From positions 62,001 through 126,000 of the forward strand of contig NZ_JANHJR010000001.1 of assembly GCF_024495425.1 (NCBI RefSeq): DNA of 64,000 nt, in the 5' to 3' direction. Made by a program: the position numbers and the translations under genes. The stretch comes from Haloarchaeobius litoreus. Its GTDB lineage: Archaea > Halobacteriota > Halobacteria > Halobacteriales > Natrialbaceae. The notes under the pieces are model-generated. The model saw nothing but the letters and a program-made list of their open reading frames with translations, was not told where the DNA came from and made no database searches. Shown here in pieces: positions 19,516 through 27,871 of the stretch. The number at the start of each line of letters is the position of its first letter. Positions within the stretch are counted from its first letter, which is position 1.

Positions 19516-20405
19516 GTTACGCCGAGGACCTCAGGCGGATACGTCGGACCGAGGGCCGGTCCGCCGGGTCGTGGGTCCTCGTCGTGGCCGGTGTCCTGTT
19601 CTGGGGCTACCTGCTCATGCGCTGGCTCATCAACTGGAACTGGGTTCCGTTCGGGACGCCCGGCGAGCCGCTGGTCTCGCCCGAGGCGCTCGGGCTGACC
19701 GGCGGCACCGCCACCGCGTTCCAGTCGCTGCCACAGCTCGCCGAAGGGGCGTACATCACCGTGCTCATCACGGTGCTCTCCATCCTGCTCGGGCTCGTGA
19801 TCGCGGTCCCGCTGTCGGTGGCCCGCGTGTACGGCACCTGGAGCAAGTACGTCTCGCTGACGTTCACCGAGCTCATCCGGGGGACGCCGCTCATCGCCCA
19901 GCTCTACCTGCTGTACTACGGGCTGAACCTCTCGCAGTTCTTCCGCGGCCTCACCGAGTTCGGCCCGTTCACGCTCCGGACCGCGCTGTGGGTCGCCCTC
20001 ATCGGCTTCACCATCAACAGCGCGGCGTACCAGGCGGAGTACATCCGGTCGGCCATCGAGAGCGTTGACCCACAGCAGCTCGTCGCGGCCCGGTCGGTCG
20101 GGCTGACCCAGCGCGATGGCATCCGGTACGTCGTGCTCCCGCAGACGCTCCGGTTCGCCATCCCGGGCTGGACGAACGAGCTGGTCTACCTCATCAAGTA
20201 CTCCTCGCTCGCGACGTTCATCACCGTCGCCGAGCTGTTCCGGCGGGCCGACGCGGTCGCGAGCGACACGTTCGACTACACCGCGATGTTCACCGTCGTC
20301 GCGCTGGTGTACATCGGTATCGTCATCACCGCGACGAAGCTGATGGGCTACATCGAGGACCGGGTCGCGCTGCCCGGCCTCGGGCAGGCACGCGGGCGGT
20401 CGTGA
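19512..20405 (+). CDS. Second polar amino acid ABC transporter permease
   Basis: This 297-residue permease starts at GTG 19512, overlapping the ATPase stop by 4 bp. After an N-terminal helix and an extracellular loop of about 50 residues, the core contains [18 protein letters not shown] and the EAA loop [19 protein letters not shown]. It has a longer N-terminus than the partner permease at 18017, as seen in other two-permease systems of this family. It completes the importer. Confidence 0.92.
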   Translation: MSYAEDLRRIRRTEGRSAGSWVLVVAGVLFWGYLLMRWLINWNWVPFGTPGEPLVSPEALGLTGGTATAFQSLPQLAEGAYITVLITVLSILLGLVIAVPLSVARVYGTWSKYVSLTFTELIRGTPLIAQLYLLYYGLNLSQFFRGLTEFGPFTLRTALWVALIGFTINSAAYQAEYIRSAIESVDPQQLVAARSVGLTQRDGIRYVVLPQTLRFAIPGWTNELVYLIKYSSLATFITVAELFRRADAVASDTFDYTAMFTVVALVYIGIVITATKLMGYIEDRVALPGLGQARGRS

Positions 20406-20471
20406 CGGACTGACGCCCGGCGCACCAACCCCCGTCACACTTTACCACGCTCGGCCCCGAGTTCCCACCCG

Positions 20472-21422
20472 ATGACCGACGTGTCTCCGACCCGACCGGG
20501 CGGGCTCACCCCCGGCCAGCGCGAGCGGTTCGAGCGCCTGCGCAGCGCGCGGAGCCTCGCCGAGCTGGTCGGGGTGACGGCCGCCGACGGGCCCCACGAG
20601 GCCTACCTCGCCGCCAAGCGCGAGTGGCGCACGCTCCAGGAGCGCCGGCTCACGCCGACGTCCACGCCGGGCGTCCCGGGCACGACCGTCGCGGTCGGCG
20701 ACCGCGAGTTCCACGTCCACGGCATCACCCACGCCGACACCGACGCCGAGCGCTCGTTCCTCCGCGAGCACGTCGCCGACTTCCTCGATTCCGGCGCGTC
20801 GGTGTACTGCGAGCAGGGCATCTGGCGGATGTACTTCGCCGACTTCGGTGCCGCCTACGAGATGGACGACTACCGGTGGGCGATGGAGCGCTGCCGGGAG
20901 CTCGACGGCGACTCGAACCTCGACGACCTGCCCGGGAACTTCGAGGGCCTGCTGGAGGACGTGGACTCCTTCACCGGCGAGTTCAAGGACGCCGTCTTCT
21001 CGTTCGTCGACGACGGCAGCGACGTCTACGGCGAGACGTTCGAGCGCACCCTCGGCGACCTCGCCTCCGGCTTCCTCACCAGCCACGAGAGCCTGGCCAC
21101 CGGCGACGACTACGAGTCGTTCAAGCTCACCCGTCGCGCCGCCACCGACCCCGCCCACCTCGTCCATCTCCAGCACTACTACCGGACGACGTTCCTCCCA
21201 CAGCCCCTCGAACGTGAGTGGCTCCGGCGGCACGACCCCGAACTCGAACTCATGACCCACGCCCGCAACGAGCGCATGGCCGACTACGGGATGTACCACG
21301 CCAGCCCCGGCGACACGGTCCACCTCCTCGTCGGCGCGGCCCACCAGCCCGGCATCGAGTACTACCTCCAGCGGTTCGACTCGGGTGAGCGCACGCTCGA
21401 CGGGTTCGAGCTGACGGAGTGA
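20472..21422 (+). CDS. TraB/TIKI (ChaN-like fold) family protein
   Basis: This 316-residue soluble protein has HVHGITHADTDAERSFL near residues 75-91 and, towards the end, ARNERMADYGMYHASPG followed by VHLLVGAAHQPGIEYYL. The paired pattern (early GxxH region, a catalytic-like RN-x-R-M, and a late G-x-x-H) is typical of the TraB/TIKI/EreA superfamily, whose characterised members include metal-dependent proteases (TIKI) and esterases. Unlike most archaeal TraB proteins it has no C-terminal membrane helices. It follows the ABC operon by 66 nt but need not be part of it. Confidence 0.7.
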   Translation: MTDVSPTRPGGLTPGQRERFERLRSARSLAELVGVTAADGPHEAYLAAKREWRTLQERRLTPTSTPGVPGTTVAVGDREFHVHGITHADTDAERSFLREHVADFLDSGASVYCEQGIWRMYFADFGAAYEMDDYRWAMERCRELDGDSNLDDLPGNFEGLLEDVDSFTGEFKDAVFSFVDDGSDVYGETFERTLGDLASGFLTSHESLATGDDYESFKLTRRAATDPAHLVHLQHYYRTTFLPQPLEREWLRRHDPELELMTHARNERMADYGMYHASPGDTVHLLVGAAHQPGIEYYLQRFDSGERTLDGFELTE

Positions 21423-21457
21423 CTGAGGCCGGACTGCGGGGTCGTGGCGACAGAAGA

Positions 21458-21690
21458 GTTTACAATATTCGTAAACCTCTTCAACCGGCGCGCGGCTGGC
21501 GAGCGTGCCGAGCGCCAGCGAGGCCGCGAGTCATCCGCGCGAGGGATGAGCACCGTGGTTCGGGAGAGCGGAGCTCTCCCGTCATCACGAGAGAGCTTCG
21601 CTCTCTCGAACGACAGCGCAGCGAGGAGCGCAAGAGGCTGGGGAGGCGTGAGGTGCGGTCGTGGGCGGGTGGGACTGAACGGGGCGAGTC
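21458..21690 (+). repeat. Interspersed intergenic element with palindrome, two perfect hairpins and conserved tail
   Basis: The 405-nt gap between the TraB-like gene and bioB (21423-21827) has no plausible gene but carries structured DNA. In order: palindrome GTTTAC-N7-GTAAAC (21458-21476); block GCGCGCGGCTGGCGAG (21488-21503); hairpin with 9-bp arms (21561-21569 and 21573-21581); hairpin with 9-bp arms (21588-21596 and 21600-21608); and a tail GTGGGACTGAACGGGGCG (21669-21686). The first two blocks recur at 709-774. I recall similar sequence as a dispersed family in haloarchaeal genomes, from memory and not checked. Boundaries are approximate. Confidence 0.6.
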
Positions 21691-21766
21691 GACAGAATCA
21701 GGGCTTTCTGGGTGTCGCTGGCGATGCCGTCTGGTGCGCAGACGGAATACGCTGTTCCTCCACCGT

Positions 21767-21785
21767 GTCGCAAACGTTTCACGAC
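21767..21785. promoter_or_regulatory. Candidate operator upstream of bioB
   Basis: The near-palindrome GTCGCAAACGTTTCACGAC, centred on a perfect AAACGTTT, ends 13 nt before a TATA-like CTAATACCT (21799-21807). The TATA box in turn is about 25 nt before the GTG start of bioB. A biotin- or nutrient-responsive repressor could bind here; no regulator gene is adjacent. Confidence 0.4.
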
Positions 21786-21827
21786 CAGACCCCAAGAACT
21801 AATACCTCGTCAACCACCGTCGCTAGC

Positions 21828-22949
21828 GTGGTTTACGAGACGGAAAACCCGACGGTCGACGCCGCCGTCGAGCGCGTGCTCGCGGGCGAGCGCCTCGACC
21901 GCACGGACGGCCTGGCACTGATCGCACAGCCGGTGGACGACCTCGCGCCGGCGGCGGACTACGTCCGGTCGCAGTTCGGTGACGGCACCGTCGACGCCTG
22001 CTCCATCGTGAACGCGAAGGCGGGCAACTGCGCGGAGGACTGCGGGTTCTGCGCGCAGTCGGTCCACTTCGACACGGGCATCGAGACGTACGGCTTCCTC
22101 GACCCGGCGGAGATACTCGACGCCGCGAAGCGCGCGGAACGCGACGGTGCCCAGCGGTTCGGCATCGTCGTCGCCGAGAAGGGCGTCTCGAAGGAGCATC
22201 GTCCCGAGGAGTGGGCCGAGGTCGTCCGTGCCATCCGGCTCGTGCGCGACGAGACGGACGTGGAGGTCGACGCCAGCCTCGGCATCCTCACGCGCGAGGA
22301 GGCCGAGATACTCGCCGCGGAGGGCATCAACCACTACAACCACAACATCGAGACCTCGCCCAGGTTCTTCCCGGAGATCGTCGAGACGCACGAGTTCGAG
22401 GACCGGGTGAAGACGCTCGAACTCGCCAAGGACGTGGGGATGGACCTCTGTGCCGGCGTCATCCTCGGCATGGGCGAGACCCCGACGGACCGCGTGGAGG
22501 CGGCCATCGCGCTCCAGGAGGTCGGCGTCTCGTCGCTGCCGGTGAACATCCTCAACCCGGTCGCGGGCACCGCGCTGGGCGACGAACTCGGCGACTCCGC
22601 GGATATCTCGACCCGGGAGATCATCCGGACCATCGCCGTCTACCGGCTGCTCCACCCCGACGCCCGGGTTCGCCTGACCGGCGGCCGGGAGGTGAACCTC
22701 GCCGTCGACGAACAGCACCTCCCGTTCGAGGCCGGCGCGGACGGCATCCTCACCGGCGACTACCTCACCACCGGCGGGCAGACCCCGGGCGACGACATCG
22801 AGGTCATCGAGCGCGCCGGGCTGGAGCCCAACACCGCGGCGAACGAGTTCGACCCGGCCGAGGTGAAAGCCCGGGACGACGACCAGCCCGACGAGGCCGT
22901 CGAGACGGCGGCGGGCACAGCGACGAGCAACGCGGAACTGGACGACTGA
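21828..22949 (+). CDS. bioB: Biotin synthase
   Basis: The 373-residue radical-SAM enzyme carries the 4Fe-4S ligand motif NCAEDCGFCAQS (about residues 66-77) and conserved stretches such as YNHNIETSPRF, CAGVILGMGET and LTGGREVNLAVDEQ. It inserts sulfur into dethiobiotin, the last step of biotin synthesis. The GTG at 21828 is chosen because TATA-like CTAATACCT lies about 25 nt upstream (leaderless) and the family N-terminus starts there; the longer upstream frame runs through the repeat element. The acidic C-terminal tail ends inside a tandem repeat. It is the first gene of the biotin operon. Confidence 0.95.
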   Translation: MVYETENPTVDAAVERVLAGERLDRTDGLALIAQPVDDLAPAADYVRSQFGDGTVDACSIVNAKAGNCAEDCGFCAQSVHFDTGIETYGFLDPAEILDAAKRAERDGAQRFGIVVAEKGVSKEHRPEEWAEVVRAIRLVRDETDVEVDASLGILTREEAEILAAEGINHYNHNIETSPRFFPEIVETHEFEDRVKTLELAKDVGMDLCAGVILGMGETPTDRVEAAIALQEVGVSSLPVNILNPVAGTALGDELGDSADISTREIIRTIAVYRLLHPDARVRLTGGREVNLAVDEQHLPFEAGADGILTGDYLTTGGQTPGDDIEVIERAGLEPNTAANEFDPAEVKARDDDQPDEAVETAAGTATSNAELDD

Positions 22950-23014
22950 CCGACGACGACCAGACGACTGACCGACGACGACCGGACGACTGACCGACGA
23001 CCGGACGACTGACG
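22941..23014 (+). repeat. Tandem repeat spanning the bioB stop codon
   Basis: Units of 22, 22 and 19 nt (22941-22962, 22963-22984, 22985-23003), each starting GACGACTGACCGACGACGACC or a shortened form, plus an 11-nt partial unit to 23014. The bioB stop (22947-22949) lies in the first unit. Slippage here could lengthen the gene's acidic tail or alter the bioB-bioU spacing. Confidence 0.85.
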
Positions 23015-23032
23015 GCGACATCTCATCCAGCC

Positions 23033-24139
23033 ATGGACGACGTGAAATTCGCGGTACTCGGAACGGGCGGTATCGGCCGACGAACGCTCGAAGTGAGCCA
23101 GCAGAAGGACGGACTCACGCCGGTCGCGGCCTGCGACAGGAACGGCCTCGCCATCGACCACGACGGGCTCGACGTCGCGGAACTGCTCGCCGCGACGGAG
23201 GGGAACGTCGCCAGCGAACGCGCCGAGGACGACCACGGCGACGACACCCGAACCGTCGACAACACCAGCGCCGTCGACGACAGCGACACACGACCCGACG
23301 GCGGCACGGCGGTCAAACAGCACGGGGAGGGCGCGGGCGTCGTCGCCAGCGAACAGGCCCGCCCCACGGAGACGCCCATCCAGGACGTCATCGACGAATC
23401 CGCGGCCCTCGACGCGGTGCTGCTCGCGCTCCCGAACCTCACGCACGACTTCATCCCGCGCACCGCCGAGCGGTTCGCCGAAGCGGGCTACGAGGGCGTC
23501 CTCGTGGACGTGCTCAAGCGCTCGCGGGTCATCGGCATGCTCTACGAACGCGCCGAGCTGTTCGAGGAGTCCGGCATCACCTTCGTCTGCGGCGCGGGCG
23601 CGACGCCCGGCTTCCTCACCGGCGCGGCCGCGCTCGCCGCCCAGTCGTTCGTCGAGGTCGAGGACGTGGAGATCTGGTGGGGGGTCGGCCTCAAGTCGGG
23701 CTACGAGGACAACCGCGGCACCGTCCGCGAGGACATCGCCCACCTCGAAGAGTACGACATCGAGAGCGCCCGCGAGCTGAGCGACGGAGAAATCGAGGCT
23801 ATCGTCGACGAGCACGACGGCGTCATCGAGTTCGACGATATGGAGCACGCCGACGATGTGCTGCTCGAACGCGCCGGTATCTGCGACGCCGCGGACGTCA
23901 CCGTCGGCGGCATCCTCGACGTGCGCCACGACGAGAAGCCGACGACGACGACGGTACGCGTGACCGGCCGCACGTTCGACGGCGAGCGCGGGACGAACAC
24001 CTTCGAACTCGACGACGCGACGAGCATGGCCGCGAACGTCAACGGCCCCGCCCTCGGCTACCTGCAGAGCGCGGTGCGGATGAACCGCGTCGGCGACTAC
24101 GGCGTGTTCGGCCCGGCGGACCTGATGCCCGGATTCTGA
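23033..24139 (+). CDS. bioU: BioU-like suicide enzyme, (S)-8-amino-7-oxononanoate to DAPA step (predicted)
   Basis: This 368-residue NAD(P)-binding protein starts FAVLGTGGIGRRTLE (Rossmann GxGGxG) and has a saccharopine-dehydrogenase/GAPDH-like fold. It sits inside the biotin operon, which has no bioA. BioU of cyanobacteria is a reductase that replaces BioA by donating its own active-site lysine nitrogen (Lys124 in Synechocystis); BioU relatives occur in haloarchaea. Lys162 here, in VDVLKRSRVIGM, would align with that lysine if the acidic, low-complexity segment at about residues 57-110 is an insertion. The identification rests on context and motif memory, not alignment. Otherwise it is an unassigned oxidoreductase. 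Confidence 0.72.
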   Translation: MDDVKFAVLGTGGIGRRTLEVSQQKDGLTPVAACDRNGLAIDHDGLDVAELLAATEGNVASERAEDDHGDDTRTVDNTSAVDDSDTRPDGGTAVKQHGEGAGVVASEQARPTETPIQDVIDESAALDAVLLALPNLTHDFIPRTAERFAEAGYEGVLVDVLKRSRVIGMLYERAELFEESGITFVCGAGATPGFLTGAAALAAQSFVEVEDVEIWWGVGLKSGYEDNRGTVREDIAHLEEYDIESARELSDGEIEAIVDEHDGVIEFDDMEHADDVLLERAGICDAADVTVGGILDVRHDEKPTTTTVRVTGRTFDGERGTNTFELDDATSMAANVNGPALGYLQSAVRMNRVGDYGVFGPADLMPGF

Positions 24140-24265
24140 CGATGCCGTGGCGCTGGATGGACGGAACCGACCGGCCAGGACCCGAGCCACGGGCATGACC
24201 CTGAAAGGTCAGAGCCGACGCGGTATCGAACCGTTCAAGACCCGGTAACTGACACCTACGACCAG

Positions 24266-25513
24266 ATGACAGAGCGCGGGTTCGACCTCGCCGACCGCGT
24301 CGCCGCCCGACACGACACTGACCTCTACCGCGATATCGCACCGGTCGACCGGGTTGCAGAGCGCAGCTACTTCGCGCCCGACCCGGGTCGCGACCTCCCC
24401 GTCCTCGACGGCGAGGAACACCTCGTCTTCGCCGCGAACAACTATCTCGGCCTGACCCAGCACGACCGGGTGCAGGAGGCGGCCGCGCAGGCCGCCGACG
24501 TGGTCGGGACGGGTGCGGGCGCGAGCCGGCTCGTCACCGGGGACACGCTGGTCCACCGCGACCTCGAACTCCGGCTCGCGGAGGTCAAGGGTACCGACCG
24601 CGCGCTCGCGTTCTCGTCGGGCTACGCGGCGAACGTGGGCACCATCGCCGCGCTCGACCCCGACGTCGTGTTCTCCGACGAGTTCAACCACGCGAGCATC
24701 GTCGACGGCTGCCGGCTCTCCGGTGCGGACGTGGTCGTCTACGACCACCGGGACGCCGGGGACCTCCGTCGGCGCATGGCCGCTCGTGCCGAGTCGAGTG
24801 AACACACGGCGTCGGGTGGCCCGCCGTCATCGACCGACGGGGGCGAGGACGAGTCGTGGCTCGTCGTCACCGACTCGGTGTTCTCGATGGACGGCACCGT
24901 CGCGCCGCTCGAAGCACTCTGCGACGCCGTCGAGTCGTTCGGCGCGTGGCTGATGGTCGACGAGGCCCACGCGACCGGCCTGCACGTCGACGGCGGCGGC
25001 ATCGTCCAGCGCGAGGGGCTCGAGGAGCGCGTCCACGTCCAGATGGGCACGCTCTCGAAGGCGCTGGCCAGCCAGGGCGGCTACGTCGCCGGGAGCGAGT
25101 CCCTGATAGAACACCTCGTCAACGAGGCGCGGTCGTTCGTCTTCTCGACCGGGCTGGCCCCGCCGGCCGCCGCCGCCGCCAGCGAGGCGCTCCACCTCGC
25201 CCGCCACGGGGAGTGCCGCGACCGCCTCTGGTCGAACGTCGGCCAGCTGCGCAACGGGCTCGAATCGGTGGGCTACGAGGTCTGGGGCGATACACAGGTC
25301 CTTCCCATCGTCGTCGGCGACCGGCTGGACGCGCTCGCACTCGAACGGGCGGTCAGGGAGCGCGGCATCGTCGCGCCCGCCATCCGGCCCCCGACCGTGC
25401 CCGAGGGAACGAGCCGAATCCGGATCGCGCCGATGGCGACGCACTCCCGGAGCGACGTCGAGCACTGCATCGAGGCGTTCCGGGCGGCCGGCGAGGAGGT
25501 CGGGCTGCTGTGA
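24266..25513 (+). CDS. bioF: 8-amino-7-oxononanoate synthase
   Basis: This 415-residue PLP enzyme of the alpha-oxoamine synthase family condenses pimeloyl thioester with alanine. The N-terminus contains NNYLGLTQHDRV; the PLP-binding Lys lies in GTLSKALASQGGY, the Asp in MVDEAHATGLH. An acidic insertion (about residues 173-195, with SSEHTASGG) is not typical of bacterial BioF and may reflect halophilic expansion. It follows the BioU-like gene by 126 nt and overlaps bioD by 4 bp. Confidence 0.9.
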   Translation: MTERGFDLADRVAARHDTDLYRDIAPVDRVAERSYFAPDPGRDLPVLDGEEHLVFAANNYLGLTQHDRVQEAAAQAADVVGTGAGASRLVTGDTLVHRDLELRLAEVKGTDRALAFSSGYAANVGTIAALDPDVVFSDEFNHASIVDGCRLSGADVVVYDHRDAGDLRRRMAARAESSEHTASGGPPSSTDGGEDESWLVVTDSVFSMDGTVAPLEALCDAVESFGAWLMVDEAHATGLHVDGGGIVQREGLEERVHVQMGTLSKALASQGGYVAGSESLIEHLVNEARSFVFSTGLAPPAAAAASEALHLARHGECRDRLWSNVGQLRNGLESVGYEVWGDTQVLPIVVGDRLDALALERAVRERGIVAPAIRPPTVPEGTSRIRIAPMATHSRSDVEHCIEAFRAAGEEVGLL

Positions 25514-26172
25514 GTCTCGCGGTCGTCGGGACCGACACCGGCGTCGGCAAGACCGTCGTCACGGCGGGCGTGACCGGCGTCCTTCGGGCCGCGGGCGTCG
25601 ACGCCCGCGCGGTCAAGCCGTACCAGACCGGCTTCCCGCCGGACGACGACGCGGCGTTCGTGCAGGCCGCCTGCGATGACGAGGCGGCGGCGACTTGCCT
25701 CGGTCGGCTGGAGCCGCCACTCGCGCCACGCGTCGCGGCCGAGCGCGAAGGCACCGCGCTCGACTACGCCGACCTCCGGAGCAGGACGGCTGACGCGCTC
25801 GACGCCGCCACGGTCGGCGTTTTGGAGGGTATCGGCGGCCTGCGCGTGCCGCTGACCGGCGACCACGACGTGCTCGACCTCGTCGCCGACTGCGGCTGCG
25901 AGGCGCTGCTCGTCGCGCGCTCCGGACTCGGCACGCTGAACCACACGGCGCTCTCGGTCGACGCGCTCGACGCCGCCGGCGTCCCGGTCCAGGGGGTCGT
26001 CCTCAACGAGTGGGCCGGCGAGACGGTCGCCGAGCGGACGAACCCGGCCGAACTCGAACGCATGACCGGGCTGCCCGTCGAGACGATGCCGCCGGCGGCC
26101 ATCGACGAGCCGACCGACGCGGTCTCCTTCGTGGACGCACACTTGCCCGACTCGTTCCTGCCGACGCCGTAG
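25510..26172 (+). CDS. bioD: Dethiobiotin synthetase
   Basis: The 220-residue ATPase starts at the GTG 25510, overlapping the bioF stop (GTGA). P-loop VGTDTGVGKTVV (about residues 6-17), VKPYQTG (about 40-46) and LEGIGGLRVPL match BioD. It closes the ureido ring of DAPA using ATP and CO2; with a BioU product already carboxylated, CO2 may not be needed. Last gene of the biotin operon. Confidence 0.92.
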   Translation: MSLAVVGTDTGVGKTVVTAGVTGVLRAAGVDARAVKPYQTGFPPDDDAAFVQAACDDEAAATCLGRLEPPLAPRVAAEREGTALDYADLRSRTADALDAATVGVLEGIGGLRVPLTGDHDVLDLVADCGCEALLVARSGLGTLNHTALSVDALDAAGVPVQGVVLNEWAGETVAERTNPAELERMTGLPVETMPPAAIDEPTDAVSFVDAHLPDSFLPTP

Positions 26173-26262
26173 GCTGCAGCCCCCCCACCAGTTCACCGAC
26201 GCCGCCAGCGTCGCCGCTCGCCGTCGAACGCGCGAAAGAAGGTCGGTGTCGTCTTCCCTGGT

Positions 26263-27759
26263 TCAGACCGTGGCGCGGACCGCGCCGGACTGTGCGGTGA
26301 CGAGGCGCTCCTCGTCGTCGTCATCGTCGGACTGCACACTGCTGGTCTGGTCGGCGTCGGTCATCGTGACCGTCACGTGGCTCGCGTTGCCCGTGGCGAC
26401 GGTCTGGGTCGTGAAGCGCTCGTGGCCTGCGAGCACGACGACCGTCTCGTCGCTGATCTCGACCATCCGGTAGGTGTGGTCCTCGTCCATCCGGTAGACG
26501 CCGTCGGTCAGCGGGCCGCGGCTCTCCAGCCAGTCCCCGAAGATGCCGCGGAACTCGTCCTGCTCGGAGGCGTTGTCGAACCGGAGCGTCCAGGCGTAGC
26601 CGTACTTGTAGTTGCCGGCGGAACTGTAGCTCTGGTTCCGGAACGTCATCGCGCGGTCGGCACCCCAGCCCTCGGCACCGGCGGCGGCGCGCGGGCCGCT
26701 CACGCCGGCACGGAGCGAGGAGCGCAGGAACAGCTCACCGCGCGTCGAGGTGTCGTAGTGGTTCCAGACGGAGTCCTGCCCGCGCTCGACGGTCAGGTTG
26801 CGCGGCCGTTCCTCGTCCGGCATGTGGTTGTGCATGATCTGCTCCATCGAGATGGGCGGGTTGTCGTACAACGTCTGGAACTCGCTGGTGGAGTTGACGC
26901 GGAACTTCGTGTAGCGTTCGCCCATCACGTAGGGGCCGAGCTGGTACATCGAGAACGGCGAGGAGTTCGCCCACGCGGAGACGTTCCGGGAGGCGGCGTC
27001 GCGGTCCATGTACTGCTCCTGGTACTCGCTCTCGAAGTACACCGCGCTGCCCTCGACGAGCGAGGTCTCGACGTCGCCCAGGTTGACGCCCTCGCTGGTG
27101 AGGTTGGCGGCCAGGCGGTCCTGGCTCCCCTCGTAGAACTGGATGGCGTGGAGGTACTCGTGGGCGAGGGTGATCTCGGCCTCCTCGGGGCCCTGCGGGC
27201 GGCCCTCGCCACCGTCGGCGTCGATGTACCGCATCACGACGTCGACCTCGACGCTGCCGTCCGGGCCGGTCTGCGGGGAGGCGTAGCCGGCGACGTACAC
27301 GTCGGGCGTGCCGTTCGGCGCGATGCCCATGACGGCCTGGAACGACTCGTTGCTGAACCCGAACTGGTCGAACGTGTACGGGTTCGTCTGTTCGGGCGAG
27401 AGCGAGCGCACGGACGGGCCCGTGTCGAGCTCCACGCCCGCCATCTCCATGACGTTCAGGTAGACCTGGTTGGCGTCGAAGCCGAGGCAGGCACCCTGCA
27501 CCTGCACGAGGTCCCCCTCCTCGCTCCGGTACTCGCAGGGTTCCTCCTGCTCCTCCCGTTCGTCGTCCTCCTCGTCCTCACCGCCGGACGTGGTGGTCCC
27601 CGTCTCGGTCTGTTCGGCCGTCGTCTGTGCTGTCGTCATCTCGTCGGTCGGCTCCCCCGTGGGCTCGACTGTCGTCGAGTCCCCTCCCTGGTCGGTGGTG
27701 TTGCACCCCGCGACCACGAGCATGAGGGCCAACGCGACTGCGAGAAGCGCTCGCTTCAT
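26263..27759 (-). CDS. Surface lipoprotein with HEXXH motif (Hvo_1808-like family), putative metalloprotease
   Basis: The 498-residue protein has a Sec/lipoprotein signal (LMLVVAGCNTT, Cys about residue 19), then a Thr/Glu-rich linker to about residue 75. Within the globular part, ITLAHEYLHAIQF near residues 197-209 matches HEXXH, and LVEGSAVYFESEY follows about 40 residues later, supplying a possible third Glu ligand as in gluzincin metalloproteases. It resembles a haloarchaeal surface protein family named after Hvo_1808. The protease role is inferred from the motif. Confidence 0.75.
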   Translation of the reverse strand: MKRALLAVALALMLVVAGCNTTDQGGDSTTVEPTGEPTDEMTTAQTTAEQTETGTTTSGGEDEEDDEREEQEEPCEYRSEEGDLVQVQGACLGFDANQVYLNVMEMAGVELDTGPSVRSLSPEQTNPYTFDQFGFSNESFQAVMGIAPNGTPDVYVAGYASPQTGPDGSVEVDVVMRYIDADGGEGRPQGPEEAEITLAHEYLHAIQFYEGSQDRLAANLTSEGVNLGDVETSLVEGSAVYFESEYQEQYMDRDAASRNVSAWANSSPFSMYQLGPYVMGERYTKFRVNSTSEFQTLYDNPPISMEQIMHNHMPDEERPRNLTVERGQDSVWNHYDTSTRGELFLRSSLRAGVSGPRAAAGAEGWGADRAMTFRNQSYSSAGNYKYGYAWTLRFDNASEQDEFRGIFGDWLESRGPLTDGVYRMDEDHTYRMVEISDETVVVLAGHERFTTQTVATGNASHVTVTMTDADQTSSVQSDDDDDEERLVTAQSGAVRATV

Positions 27760-27871
27760 GTGAGAACTATTCCCAACACAGGAGTTGGTACGCTTAGGCG
27801 TTGCGGTCTCGTTTCACCGGAAACGGCGAGAAAGTTTCCACGAGTTCCGGGGAGGGCGGTGGGTTCGAGTC

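Noticed and set aside
21669-21686. GTGGGACTGAACGGGGCG as a CRISPR repeat
   Set aside because: It resembles the 3' end of some haloarchaeal CRISPR repeats, but there is no second spaced copy and no cas gene in the window.
21444-21827. N-terminal extension of the bioB frame
   Set aside because: It runs through the interspersed element, has no resemblance to BioB, and the TATA box supports a start at 21828.
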